Source: Cephalotus follicularis
Taxonomy: Eukaryota; Streptophyta; Magnoliopsida; Oxalidales; Cephalotaceae
DNA length: 64,000 nucleotides
Reading direction: 5' to 3'
Assembly: GCA_001972305.1 (NCBI GenBank)
Contig: BDDD01002058.1
Location: 62,001 to 126,000, forward strand
In this document: in pieces, positions 44,471 to 54,043 of the stretch
How positions within the stretch are numbered: the first letter of the stretch is position 1
Layout of the letters: each line of letters opens with the position of its first letter
Translations under genes and position numbers: made by a program
Notes under the pieces: generated by a model
Told to the model about the DNA's origin: nothing
What the model saw: only the letters and a program-made list of their open reading frames with translations
Database searches by the model: none

Positions 44471-45061
44471 ACTCTGCCAAGAAGAAGTAGGCCTGGTACG
44501 GGCAATATCTCTCATCAGTTTAGCCTCAGCTGCAATATCCTCAAGCTGCATAGCTCGGGAAGAAATATCTGATATGGAGGTCAAACCCAAGGGAGTCGAT
44601 TGCCTCCTCAAATCCAGTCTCAGTCCCCGAACGAACTTCTTTACTCTACGCTCTTGGCCTTCCACTAAGTATGGGGCAGATCGGGCTAACTGCATGAATC
44701 TTGCCTCATACTCAGCAACTGTCATGCTTCCTTGTACCAAGTTAGCAAATTCAATCTCTCTTCTGTCTGTCTCTACCTGAGGGTAGTACCTTACATTGAA
44801 TTCTCTTTTGAAGGCATCCCAAGAGCGGACTATACCATTCCTTGTCCAATTTGTGTTAACCATAGCCCACCAGTGCTCAGCTTCTCCTTGGAGCATATAC
44901 ACTGCCAATACCAATTTCTGTTCATCATCACATCCCATGACCTCAAAGATCTTCTCCAATTGAGTTAGCCAAGACTCAGCAAGAGTAGGATCAAGGGGTC
45001 CTACAAATGCTGGAGGCTGCAACTTTAAGAAGCGGCTCAACACCGGGATGATTAGATACAA
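44471..45061 (-). pseudogene. Element C gag, N-terminal and capsid part
   Basis: Minus strand: FLKLQPPAFVGPLDPTLAES, WLTQLEKIFEVMGCDDEQKL, LQGEAEHWWAMVNTNW, WDAFKREFNVRYYPQ, EFANLVQGSMTVAEYEARFM, SAPYLVEGQERRVKKFVRGL. This is the capsid domain of plant Ty3/gypsy Gag, open until E cuts it after RTRPTSSWQSGS. Only about 100 nt separate it from the primer site, so the leader and the usual basic N-terminus appear to be deleted; the first Met here is unlikely to be the original start. Confidence 0.88.
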
Positions 45062-45154
45062 TCTCTTTCAATTTCAATATCAATCTCTATGAAAATCCAT
45101 TCAGTCAATATCAATCAACGCATTTATATACTTAACTAGCAGGCCAACAAATGT

Positions 45155-45165
45155 CTCTGACACCA
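45155..45165 (-). other. Element C primer binding site
   Basis: Minus-strand TGGTGTCAGAG, 3 nt from the LTR edge; one change from the initiator-Met site TGGTATCAGAG. Confidence 0.8.
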
Positions 45166-45168
45166 TTC

Positions 45169-47397
45169 TGTAACACCCCACGCCCGCTGGGCGGACACAT
45201 GGCATTACTCTCAATCCAATAACAATACAATGGTCGGGACTAGCAATATAAAAATGCGGAAAAACTTAAAACATTGCAATACATATCATTACGCGGAAGA
45301 TACAATACAACAATCCATCTTTCAGTACAATACAATACAATCCTTTACAATACCAATGTTTTACAATACACTTATCAACTCTTCAATACAGCACTACTAA
45401 GAACTCTGTCATATCCAGACGAACCCCTCAGTCGATGGAATATTCAATCCTTCGGTCCGCTGCCACCTGCTGCCGTACCTATGCCGCACACAAAGGTACA
45501 ACATAGCCCCACCCCGAAGGATGGGGTTAGCCGCACTGACTAAACAGACACCTCATGCAGCATGTATGCATGTACAATGTGCAATATTAGTGACAATCTA
45601 TGCAATAACAATGTGCGGTGTACAATATCAATGCATGACATGGAAAATGCATATGTACAGTTGGCGATCAGACTACCCGTATGACAATGGCGCATAACAG
45701 AGCATACGGATAGGATCTATAACAATCAATCAATGGCAGACACTCAATGGTGGTGTATAAAACACCCAATCAATCAATATCCTATAGAGCATGCGACCCC
45801 GGGTCAATACAATGTCAATAAGTTAGCAATGATCAATCCCATGGAAGGTAGTCATTTAAAAAAAAGTGGGAGATCTATCTATGGTTCTTAGATTGATCAG
45901 GTCTGGGACTCATAGATCTTCCAGCCTATGGCTGGGTCAATACAATCTCGATGAGCTACAACTGAGGAAGCTACTGATACCATTAGGGAGCTACGGCCTC
46001 AAGGGAGCATCAATCAACAATCAATTGGTACCGCTCGTCAGCGGGTCAATACAGTACAGTGAATGAAACGATCGACGAGATAGGTGGATAGAGTCAACAA
46101 CCTAACATGCCGACACAAATCATAAGGTCTCTCTATAGGATCCATACAATACAATCAATCATGACAGTACAATATCAATAAGCAAACTCAATGAGTGACG
46201 GTATCTAATTGAGGGTTGGGAATGTGCGTCCAACTTACCAACTTAGACTCACATCACTCATGACTCAAGCAATCAATCGGTCAGTACAATCATTAAAACC
46301 GTTTTCAAACACTTGAACACCTCAAGTGAGACTTCGGTCAAGTGGCAATGTGAAAAGAAGTTGAAAACCAGCTTTAAAGTAGTTAAAAACTCTTTTCAGT
46401 CCATTAGGCGTCGATGTCCTTGGTGAAAGATGTTGACGCATCTGTAAAATGATGGAAAGATGTCGATGTCTTTGAAAGACATCGATGCCTTTCTCTATTT
46501 GTGTAGAGATCTGGCCGAAAGACGTCGATGTCCTTGGAGAAAGACGTGGATGCGTTTCAATAAAAATAGCCTACGAATGCGCATCGATGTTCGGCATCGC
46601 TGTCTTTTCTGGGGAAAGACATCTTGAGGGAAAGACGTCGATGTCTTTGCTGCGGAATCACAGATACAACACTCTGAAGCGAAAGATATCGACGTCCATG
46701 GGCTAGGGGTCGATGTCTTTGCTGGGCAGGGTCGAGTTTTGTGTAGAAAAACCAGCCAATCTCATACCCAAAATACAATTTAAAGTCATTCTTTGAAAAC
46801 CAAGATTTAAAATCAATCATTTGAGGTTAGTAAAACTTGTTACAACCTTCAAAATTCAGTTTCAGTCCTCCTAGATCAGTTAGATCAAGGAAATCAATAA
46901 AACCCTAGTTTTTCAATTCAATGCAATACAATCACTCAATTCAATGAATTATGCAATTAAGCAATAGGCAATCAAGTAGGGAAGTCCTACCTTCAATGAA
47001 GCTTCAAAAGTTGAGCTATCGATCGGTCAATTGGCTGAAATCACCCAAGAATCAGCTGCTCTGTCACTCAATCTCCAACCCACACTTGCAATCGATATCC
47101 TTGTTGAAGGAGATCTAATCAGGAGCTGCTATGGAGATGGAGGGAGGCTGCCAGTAAGAGAGAGAGAGGGAGAAGGATAAAGAGAGGGAGAAGAATGAAA
47201 GAATGAGAGAGAGAAATTGACTTATATAGTCAATTTGACCAACTCTCTGATACTCAGCCCAAAATCCCGACTATACATGCATATAACCAATACAATAACA
47301 ATAGGTATAAGAATACCTCAATTCAATACAATTCGATACAGTACAATACGGTATAATGTATGCATGAACAGTACAAAAGGGAATTCAGGTCGTCACA
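45169..47397 (-). repeat. Element C 5' LTR, complete
   Basis: 2229 bp, window orientation TGTAACACCCCACG ... GGTCGTCACA. Very rich in AATACAATACAAT and TCAATCAATC repeats (45270-45420, 45720-46160, 46915-46975, 47320-47360). The motif array lies at 46405-46722, with one unit fewer than in the left LTR. No gene seen. Confidence 0.9.
46405..46722 (-). promoter_or_regulatory. GACGTCGAYGTC motif array in right C LTR
   Basis: Eleven or so variants colinear with 13043-13378. Lacks the 19-bp TGACGTCAATGTCTTTCAA unit found at 13269-13287 in the left LTR. Confidence 0.55.
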
Positions 47398-47717
47398 AAT
47401 ACACTAGTTGTACTTGGAACAATGCCCAAAGAAATTATGCTACCGTCAAAAAAGAAATTCTAGCCATTGTGTTATGTGTTCAAAAATTTAAAAGTTATTT
47501 ACTAAACCAAAATTTTTTAATTAGAGTTGACTGTGCTGCAGCCAATTCAATATTAACAAAAAACGTAAAAAATTTAGCATCAAAACAGATTTTTGCTCGA
47601 TGGCAAGGAATACTATCTAGTTTTGATTTTACTATTGAACATATTAAAGGAAATTCCAATTCATTACCTGATTATCTAACTCGAGAATTTTTACAAGGAA
47701 TAAAACAAGATGAATAA
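47398..47717 (+). pseudogene. Pararetrovirus polyprotein, RNase H C-terminal end
   Basis: About 106 codons to TAA 47715-47717. Motifs include NYATVKKEILAIVLCVQKF, FLIRVDCAAANSI (catalytic Asp), SKQIFARWQGILSSFDFTIE and HIKGNSNSLPDYLTREF, the arrangement at the end of caulimovirid RT-RNase H polyproteins rather than of LTR elements; the ORF ends here with no integrase. The upstream in-frame codons before 47398 belong to the C LTR and are not viral. Confidence 0.85.
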
Positions 47718-47785
47718 ATAAGTTTGATTTAATCCTTTAAGAGAAGATAAGTCTTCTCATGATAACAAGATTTGTTTTGCAGAAA

Positions 47786-48919
47786 ATGGAAATGGATTCA
47801 GACTACTCAGATTACTTTCCAGAATTTGAAGACGAAGATGATGATGATCTTACTTATGCACAAATGGAAGAAATAGAAAAAAAGAGAGACATACGAGAGA
47901 AAAACATCCTATTTCTTGTTAGAACAGAGCAAGAAAATGAAAATATTCTATCTCCCACTGAGATAGAAATCAGAAATTCCAGAGCTTTCTTCTTTCCTAA
48001 TGAAATCTTTAAAACAATAAGAAATTATAACCTCCATGAAATAGTAGAAAACATTCAAAATAAGAGAAATTAAAATCTTTTCAAAAAATTTCAACTTATC
48101 CAAAGTTTTCTCAAAACAGTTCTTCAACATCCCCAATGTTTCCCAAAAATTACTACAGAACATTTCTCTTATTATCTCCCAAGAGAACAACAACCAGAAT
48201 GCCCAAAAATTTTAGATACTTGTCAATTCATTCCTTTAGAACACTATTCCTGCACTTGTCATCTTATATATACTATTTACACTGGTTGTTGGGACTTATC
48301 AGGACCTAAAAATTACAATTTTCAAAATACAAAAATCACTCCACAAATGCTTTTAGATCACGGAATGCTACAATATGCCTTTTTTTCCAGTATTGAACAT
48401 TTTGACTTATTCGGTAGAAAAATTGCAGTCATTGGCCTAGATTTAATGTCTAGAAGATATCCAGTTGTCCAAATTATTGTTAAATCAACACCACCTGAAC
48501 TCATCCAAGAAATAGAACCTTCCAAACACATTATTAATATCAAAGGATACAGCTACATCCCAGAAGTTATCAAAATGGACCAGTGGGATTGCACATTCCC
48601 CCTGCAAGATCAAATTAAACATTGGAGAGGCAACACAATTGCAGCAAATTGGGATACTTATCGTTTACCATTCAATTCAAGATTGATAACAAAAGACCGT
48701 ATTCAAAAAATATATTCAATAGACTCTTATGCTAATATTCGCTTTATAGCACTTACGGAATCCAAAGATTTGGTTGACTTCTATGAAAAGGAATTAGAAA
48801 AGGAAACAGGAATCTACAAAGAAGATTATAATTTTGCTCCGTATCCTTCATCTTCATTCAAGAACAAAAGTTACAAAAGACTTCACATCCGCAGACAAAT
48901 TACTGTTCAAAGACAGTAG
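47786..48919 (+). pseudogene. Pararetrovirus ORF2, unknown function, one stop
   Basis: Begins about 70 nt after the polyprotein stop at ATG 47786 (frame open back to 47759). Very acidic N-terminus (DSDYSDYFPEFEDEDDDD). A TAA at 48071-48073 is the only interruption in 378 codons; the frame is the same on both sides. The C-terminal part has FFSSIEHFDLFGRKIAVIGL and VIKMDQWDCTFPLQDQIKHW, and ends near 48919 with Lys/Arg-rich sequence. Size and place fit the extra ORF downstream of the polyprotein reported in florendoviruses. Function not known. Confidence 0.7.
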
Positions 48920-49013
48920 GAGCACTCAGCCGACAAACTACTGTACAACAAACAGTAAAATCCACTCAGAAGCACTCAGCAGACAAGTTACTATTCTACA
49001 ATAGTAACTCCAC
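48894..49013 (+). repeat. Three hairpin-forming repeats upstream of the pararetrovirus promoter
   Basis: Units of 33-49 bp beginning GACAAATTACTGT, GACAAACTACTGT and GACAAGTTACTAT (48894, 48932, 48981), each followed by a complementary arm such as ACAGTAG, ACAGTAA, AATAGTAAC. The third folds as GTTACTATT/AATAGTAAC with a 4-nt loop. The first overlaps the end of ORF2. Confidence 0.6.
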
Positions 49014-49096
49014 TTCCAACAAATTCAGCAAACTCCACTCAAAAGAAGACATCATCAATGACAAAGAATCCGCTCATCATCCACCAAGCAAAGGCT

Positions 49097-49105
49097 TATA
49101 AAAGG
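49097..49105 (+). promoter_or_regulatory. Pararetrovirus TATA box
   Basis: TATAAAAGG followed by AAGCCTTCACTCTTCCTC, similar in form to the start region of caulimovirid full-length transcript promoters. Lies about 180 bp after ORF2. Confidence 0.65.
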
Positions 49106-49364
49106 AAGCCTTCACTCTTCCTCAAAGCAAGTTTCAGAATTTTACCCAATTCAACAAGTCTCTTATGACGTAGAAGTTTTCCCTCAGCAACTTTTCCTTC
49201 TAGTATTTTCCCCAACCAAAGTCCCATTCACATACTATTGTAACAAGTATTTGTAAACATCTACAAGTACTTGAAACTATCCTCCGACCGTCCTCTAGTA
49301 TTGAAGCATTGTAATCAATCCGGCATAAGTTCCATTAACCACTACTCTGTAAGTATTTCATGTA

Positions 49365-49370
49365 AATAAA
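49365..49370 (+). terminator. Pararetrovirus poly(A) signal
   Basis: AATAAA, repeated as AATAAATAAATA, about 240 nt beyond the predicted transcript start. A signal at this distance is typical of caulimovirids, whose transcript passes it once before ending. Confidence 0.6.
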
Positions 49371-49902
49371 TAAATATTTTGATTTTCATTAAAATACTTA
49401 CTGTTTTAATTTATACTGGTCCATCGACATGATCGGTACATCCGTCTGACAGAGTGGAACCAATTATTTAAATTCATTATTTAACTGTTGTTTAAGAACT
49501 ATCTATAAGGACGGTTCAACCGCCTAACAGTGTGGTACCTTAAACTTTTAATTATTCAGTCATTTATTTTCAAGAATTAAAAAGATCCATTTATCAGGCG
49601 GATTACCGCTAGATAACGTGGAGACCTTTTCCATATCAACTGTTTTAATTTCAAGTATTCAAAGGGGTCCATCTAACTTGGAACCTTTTCCATTTAACTT
49701 CTTCAGTATTTAAATTTAGTATTAAATTCACTTTTATTTTAGTGTTTCAATTCAGTATTTTATTTACAGTCAATTTTATATAATTTCAGCCACTATAGAT
49801 ATTATTTTCATTTCTTTAATTGCTTCCATATTCTACCTTTCTATTTTTGCTTTAATTTAAGCTTTTATCTGTTATTTATCTCGATTCAAATTATCGTTAG
49901 CT

Positions 49903-49968
49903 TCCGTACCCCCAAATGGTATCAGAGACAAAAATCCTTAGCAATTGTTCATCTTAGATAATTTTTTT
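49903..49968 (+). repeat. Inverted repeat, left arm, containing a tRNA-Met primer site
   Basis: 66 bp TCCGTACCCCCAAA, TGGTATCAGAGA (49917-49928) and CAAAAATCCTTAGC onward to a T run. The inverted partner is 50153-50218 with one mismatch. The primer site is where a pararetrovirus minus-strand start would be expected, about 790 nt after the TATA box. Confidence 0.85.
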
Positions 49969-50152
49969 AAAAAGGTTTTAATTTCACCACGTCCAAATAT
50001 ATGACCCCTCTAGCCAACATAAGAGTGTTTCGATGGTTTACTGGGACTTACACTCCGTCTGCCTTACCACCCCAATTCTCTAACTGCTAGAATATGATCT
50101 CCCTACACAAAGATAGGCACCCTACCCAGACGTTTAGAAACTTTTTCTCTTA
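49969..50152. other. Spacer between the inverted arms
   Basis: 184 bp, T-rich at the left. One plus-strand frame reads MTPLANIRVFRWFTGTYTPS before a stop, which could be a polyprotein start or chance. I recognise nothing else. Confidence 0.4.
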
Positions 50153-50218
50153 AAAAAAATTATCTAAGATGAACAATTGCTAAGGATTTATGTCTCTGAT
50201 ACCATTTGGGGGTACGGA
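50153..50218 (-). repeat. Inverted repeat, right arm, overlapping the primer site of LTR H
   Basis: Minus-strand copy of 49903-49968. Contains TGGTATCAGAG (window 50194-50204) two nt from the edge of LTR H, a canonical LTR/primer-site arrangement. Confidence 0.85.
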
Positions 50219-50814
50219 TATAACAGCAGAGTGGGAAATGAATATACAACTAATAAACGTCTCATATCAATATGGGAGTTCAATCGAGAATATCCAATAA
50301 AGGATTCCGAATAAACAATTATGGAATCATCATGTAACAAGTCAAATCACATAACGAAGTCAAACAAACAGGCTATCAACAAGTCATAGGAATCGACAAA
50401 TAGGCTATCTACAAGTCAAGCTATCCACAAACATAGGAATAAATTTCAAATCAGGCTATCAACAAGTCATATGCCATTTAAGAATCACAATCAAGGCACA
50501 TATCCATCATCAAAGAATTTCAAGAACAAATAAAGCAAAGGAATGAGACGTTCTACTCACAATATCAGTGCCAATTACTACCACGGACTAGCCCCTCAAG
50601 CTCCGGATCAATTCTCGGATCCTCGTCATCGTTTGGAAGCTCCACCAACTTTGGGCACCCCCTCACATTGGATGAATATCGCATTACCGTTATACCCTAC
50701 ACAAAAGAAGCTAACACTGTGCGCCACCGGAGCTTCGGCAAGATTTCGACAAACATGCTGGAGCTCCGGCCACGCAAGAAACAACCCCCAAATTGGCTGA
50801 TCTATGCGCCACTG

Positions 50815-51125
50815 CTAGAGACTCACTGTGAATTGCCGTAAAACGCACAGTAGTAGCTAGTGTCGGCGGAAACTCACTGAGTTGACTCAGCGAGTTCCGG
50901 TCAAACCATCACTAGCCACTAAAACTAAAGATTTATATGTATCCATTGCGGACTCGCCGTGACTCGCTCTTCCCGAGTTCCGTATACCTTGCCTGATCAC
51001 CGATCACGATGCCGGAAACCCGCAAACCCTGGATATACATGTCTCCACCTGAGACTCCCTGTGACTCGCCAAGAATTGGCAGTCATAGCAAGTGGCGAGT
51101 CAAGCTCGCTGAGTTTACTCGCCCG
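50815..51125 (-). promoter_or_regulatory. GACTCGCC / TGACTCA motif array in LTR H
   Basis: About ten direct and inverted variants of (T)GACTCGCC: for example GACTCACTGTG, ACTCACTGAGTTGACTCAGC, GACTCGCCGTGACTCGC, TGACTCGCC, GGCGAGTC and CTCGCTGAG. TGACTCA at 50883-50889 is a GCN4/AP-1-type bZIP palindrome. Confidence 0.45.
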
Positions 51126-51482
51126 CAAAAAAACGAACGATTCACGCTGAAAAATGCCTAAACTAAAATCAAAATACGTAAAGCTGAGAAGAACAGCTTC
51201 TCCTGTAATGATATCAACAGTGGAAGAGAACGGCAATGACGGCAAAGCTCAGAGCTTTTCCGCTGGAAAGAAGAGAAGATAGAGGAAGAAGGAGACGAAG
51301 AGTACCATTGCAGTGAGCTCATAGCCTCTCTCTTCCCGGTCACTGGTCCGGCACCTAGCACCCAGCGACACTCACTCACTCTTTGTCGACTTCTTTTTTG
51401 GCGCAAAGGGCCCCTGCCATGTCCCTCTTTTCTTTAAACATCGGGCGTTTAAAGAAAACGCCCGACTTCACTCTCTTTTTGG

Positions 51483-51484
<2 letters not shown>

Positions 51485-51516
<32 letters not shown>

Positions 51517-51542
51517 GAATAATAATAATAATAATAATAATA
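51485..51542. repeat. AAT trinucleotide microsatellite
   Basis: About 19 AAT/ATA units with one AAG interruption. Confidence 0.95.
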
Positions 51543-51672
51543 TTGCGCTCAACGCATTTTCTGTGATCCACACACGTGTCTCTCTCCCTAAAAATCTACA
51601 ACCATATGCTACGACATTAATCATGATTTTACGGAATCCACTCTACCATTTCAATTGGAACAGGATGTTACA

Positions 51673-52396
51673 ATCAACATCGACATCTAGCAAAGCATAT
51701 TGACCCCCAGGTAATATGAGTATAACCTTGAATCTCAAATTACAGTTACGTGCACGTACAATCCTTCTACCGGAATTGCTTGAATTAAACTTAGGGAAAG
51801 GAACATGTCATGCCGTAATAGTTTATTCATTAAAATGATATTGTGGGTAATTAGCTATATCGATCAAATTAGAAACCCTTTCTAATTAATTGATCTCTGA
51901 TATTGGAATCATCATTCCAATACCTTTTCATCTTGGCCAGGAAATCTTACATCTAATAACCCTAAGCATGAACTCCCTTTATTGGGAGCGGTAGATTCCA
52001 TCTTGCTCACTCACATATCTCCATGCATAGTCTGCCATACCCAACTAATACATGTATACTCCTTATGGTTAGAGGATGTACTTAGGTATCATTAAAGTAT
52101 GATATCTTACACACAAGACATCTAGTGGTGGCTTAGGTCTAAGGACCACACACACTACTGCAATACAGGAAGCTTGTCTGACATGTAACTAAAACTCCAT
52201 ATATGTTTTCCTACTGTGAGCCACTTCAGTGAACTCATAAAATAATGGGCATTCACATGTATGTCATATAGTCACTACATGATGACTTGTGAGAACAGTC
52301 AACCTCTTCAACGAGCTGTCATACTACGTGCTAGCCTATCCGGATAACATATGTCCAAGTATTTTATCTTACGACTAGGAAGGTTCTAGAATAAAG

Positions 52397-52459
<63 letters not shown>

Positions 52460-52560
52460 GCCATTGATTATAAAAGAGAACATCATTTATTGAACTTTTA
52501 ATGTTTATTACAAACAATTGTTATTACATGATAACCGGGCTTGGAGGACTTATCTCTACC
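51673..52560 (-). repeat. Element G 3' LTR, partial
   Basis: Aligns with 59646-60374 from ATCAACATCGACATC to AGAATAAAGCTTA. The part after 52400, including a (TA)n(GA)n microsatellite at 52401-52456, has no partner because the right LTR is truncated. Confidence 0.85.
52401..52456. repeat. Compound microsatellite (TA)n(GA)n
   Basis: About 14 TA units followed by about 13 GA units. Confidence 0.95.
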
Positions 52561-52572
52561 GATCTCCCACTA
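52561..52572 (-). other. Element G polypurine tract
   Basis: Minus-strand TAGTGGGAGATC between the RNase H end and the LTR, the usual copia form GTGGGAGAT. Confidence 0.75.
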
Positions 52573-52578
52573 GTACTA

Positions 52579-52900
52579 AAGCTAGTTCCCCATGTGTCTC
52601 ACACCCATCCGAGAAAAATGTTTGTTAAAGAAGCTCTTTGATAAGGCTTTTGTAAAAGGGTATGATGTGTTGTCTTCTCCTGGTACTCGCTCTACTTTGA
52701 TATCTTCTCTTCCAATGATCTCTCTAATCAAACGGAAGCACCGCAATATGTGTTTAGACCTTTGGTGTGACCAGGGTTCCTTGGCCTGTGTAATAGCCTC
52801 ATTGTTGTCACAATATAAAGATATTGGATCATCAATTGTAGGAACGACACCAAGATCTGTGATGAACTTCTTCATCCCTACACCTTCCTTTGCAGCTTCT
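52579..52900 (-). pseudogene. Element G RNase H end
   Basis: Minus strand SLYCDNNEAITQAKEPWSHQ, SKHILRCFRLIREIIGREDI, VERVPGEDNTSYPFTKALSK and the final HFSRMGVRHMGN with TAG at 52579-52581. This is the characteristic copia RNase H C-terminus (CDN, SKHI, DPLTK-like). Upstream to 53390 the remaining RNase H and RT thumb are present in shifted frames. Confidence 0.88.
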
Positions 52901-53391
52901 AATGCTCAATGTATTCAACCTCAGTGGTTGAATCTGTATTGGTGGGTTGCTTGGTTCTAGCTCATTGCACCACCATTCAAGGTATATACGCAACACAATG
53001 TTGATCTGGAATCATCCACATACATTTGAAAGTCAGAGTCGGTAAAACCCTCTACTTTCAAACTATTTCCTCCATAGACCAGGAACATATCTTTAGTCCT
53101 TTTTAGGTACTCAAGAATGTTCTTGACTGCCTTCCAGTGACTCTCACCTGGATCTGACTGATATCTGCTAGTAACGCTTACAGCATAAGCGATATTTGGT
53201 CATGTGCATAACATAGCGTACATGATGCTCCCTATTGCAGAAGCATAGGGAACATGCACCATGAGTTCTCTTTCAGCAGATGTCTTAGGAGACATTGATT
53301 TAGAAAGTTTAATCCCATGACAGAGAGGTAGGTAGCCTCTCTTGGAATTTTTCATGCTAAATCTCTTTAGAACTTTTTCTATGTATAAGGA
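52901..53391 (-). pseudogene. Element G RT/RNase H connection, frame-broken
   Basis: Translations in mixed frames give recognisable copia blocks on the minus strand, such as MKNSKRGYLPL with GIKLSKSMSP, YASAIGSIMYAM and CTWPNIAYAVSVTSRYQSDP, and the segment around the RNase H first Asp. No open frame longer than about 50 codons. Confidence 0.7.
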
Positions 53392-54043
53392 TCAGGATAT
53401 TTCAAGCATCCTCTTAGGCCTATCTCTATAGACCTTGATTCCTAAGATGTAGGATGCTTCTCCTAAGTCCTTCATGGAGAAAACTGTGGACAACCATTTC
53501 TTGGTTCTAGTTAACATACCTACATCATTCCCAATAAGTAGTATGTCATTAACATAAATAATCGGAAATATGACTGAGCTCCCACTCAATTTCTTGTACA
53601 CACATGGTTCATCTTCATTTTTGACGAAATCAAAATCTTTGACCTTTTCATCAAAACAGATGTTCCAGCTCCTGGAGGCTTGCTTCAATCCATAAATGGA
53701 TCGATTGAGTTTGCACACCTTGTGGTCCTCACCACATGATATGAAAACCTCAGGTTGGGTCATGTAGATGTCTTCTTCAATGTGTCCATTGAGGAAGGCA
53801 GTCTTCACATCCATCTGGAATATTTCATAGTCATGGTGTGTAGCAAAAGCAAGCAAAATCTGAATGGATTTAAGCATGACAACATGAGAGAAGGTTTCTT
53901 CATAGTCAATCCCCTCTTTGTTTGTAGCCCTTGGCTACCAGCCTTGCTTTGAAGGTGTTAACCTTCCCATACTTTCCAATATTTCTCTTAAAGAGCCCCT
54001 TACACCCTATGGGAACACTTCCCTTAGGTGCATCTACCAAGTC
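53392..54043 (-). pseudogene. Element G reverse transcriptase
   Basis: Open for 161 codons (53877-53392): IQILLAFATHHDYEIFQMDV, KTAFLNGHIEEDIYMTQPEV, CKLNRSIYGLKQASRSWN, KDLGEASYILGIKVYRD. The catalytic box reads YVND instead of YVDD; codon at window 53548-53550. The segment to 54043 holds the RT start (PIGCKGLFKRNIGKYGKVNTF-like, shifted frame). Confidence 0.9.

Larger units (their letters stand above)
12615..47397 (-). mobile_element. Element C: Ty3/gypsy host of the nested stack
   Basis: Minus-strand LTR element. It consists of a partial left (3') LTR 12615-14072, internal sequence 14073-17921 and 44471-45168, and a complete right (5') LTR 45169-47397. The two internal pieces join across element E: Gag sequence stops at GTCACTACC (17921) and resumes after a second CTACC (44466-44470), the E target duplication. 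The first 0.82 kb of the left LTR (equivalent to 45169-45987) is missing at the B junction and should lie off-window. C is inserted in the RNase H region of a pararetrovirus; the right target copy would be AATAC (47398-47402). Confidence 0.85.
47398..49902 (+). mobile_element. Endogenous pararetrovirus (Caulimoviridae) fragment, cut by element C
   Basis: An old chromosomal copy of a plant pararetrovirus. It starts at the C insertion point in the RNase H domain of the polyprotein ORF, then carries a downstream ORF2, and a non-coding region with promoter-like TATA box, poly(A) signal and tRNA-Met site in the order seen in caulimovirids. No integrase or LTR belongs to it. A polyprotein ORF followed by a second ORF of about 45 kDa resembles florendoviruses, but I cannot run the comparison. 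The 5' bulk of the copy should lie off-window beyond C. It has at least one internal stop and is split, so it is a relic. Confidence 0.8.
50207..51672 (-). repeat. LTR H
   Basis: 1466 bp, window orientation TGGGGGTACGG ... CAGGATGTTACA. Primer site on the minus strand directly to the left makes it a 5' LTR of a minus-strand element whose body is missing. The right edge meets the LTR of copia element G. Inside: an array of GACTCGCC/GGCGAGTC-type motifs (50815-51125), overlapping hairpins (51428-51465) and an AAT microsatellite. The region 50220-50800 holds nothing else I recognise. Confidence 0.72.

Noticed and set aside
47217-47397. Codons upstream of the viral RNase H in the same open frame
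   Set aside because: They belong to the element C LTR; viral coding sequence begins only at the junction 47398.
49903-50218. Inverted repeat as a MITE or DNA transposon terminal repeat
   Set aside because: The arms contain a tRNA primer site and an LTR edge, and there is no target duplication outside them.
51383-51703. Open frames with poly-Asn or poly-Leu tracts
   Set aside because: Products of the AAT microsatellite in LTR H, not genes.
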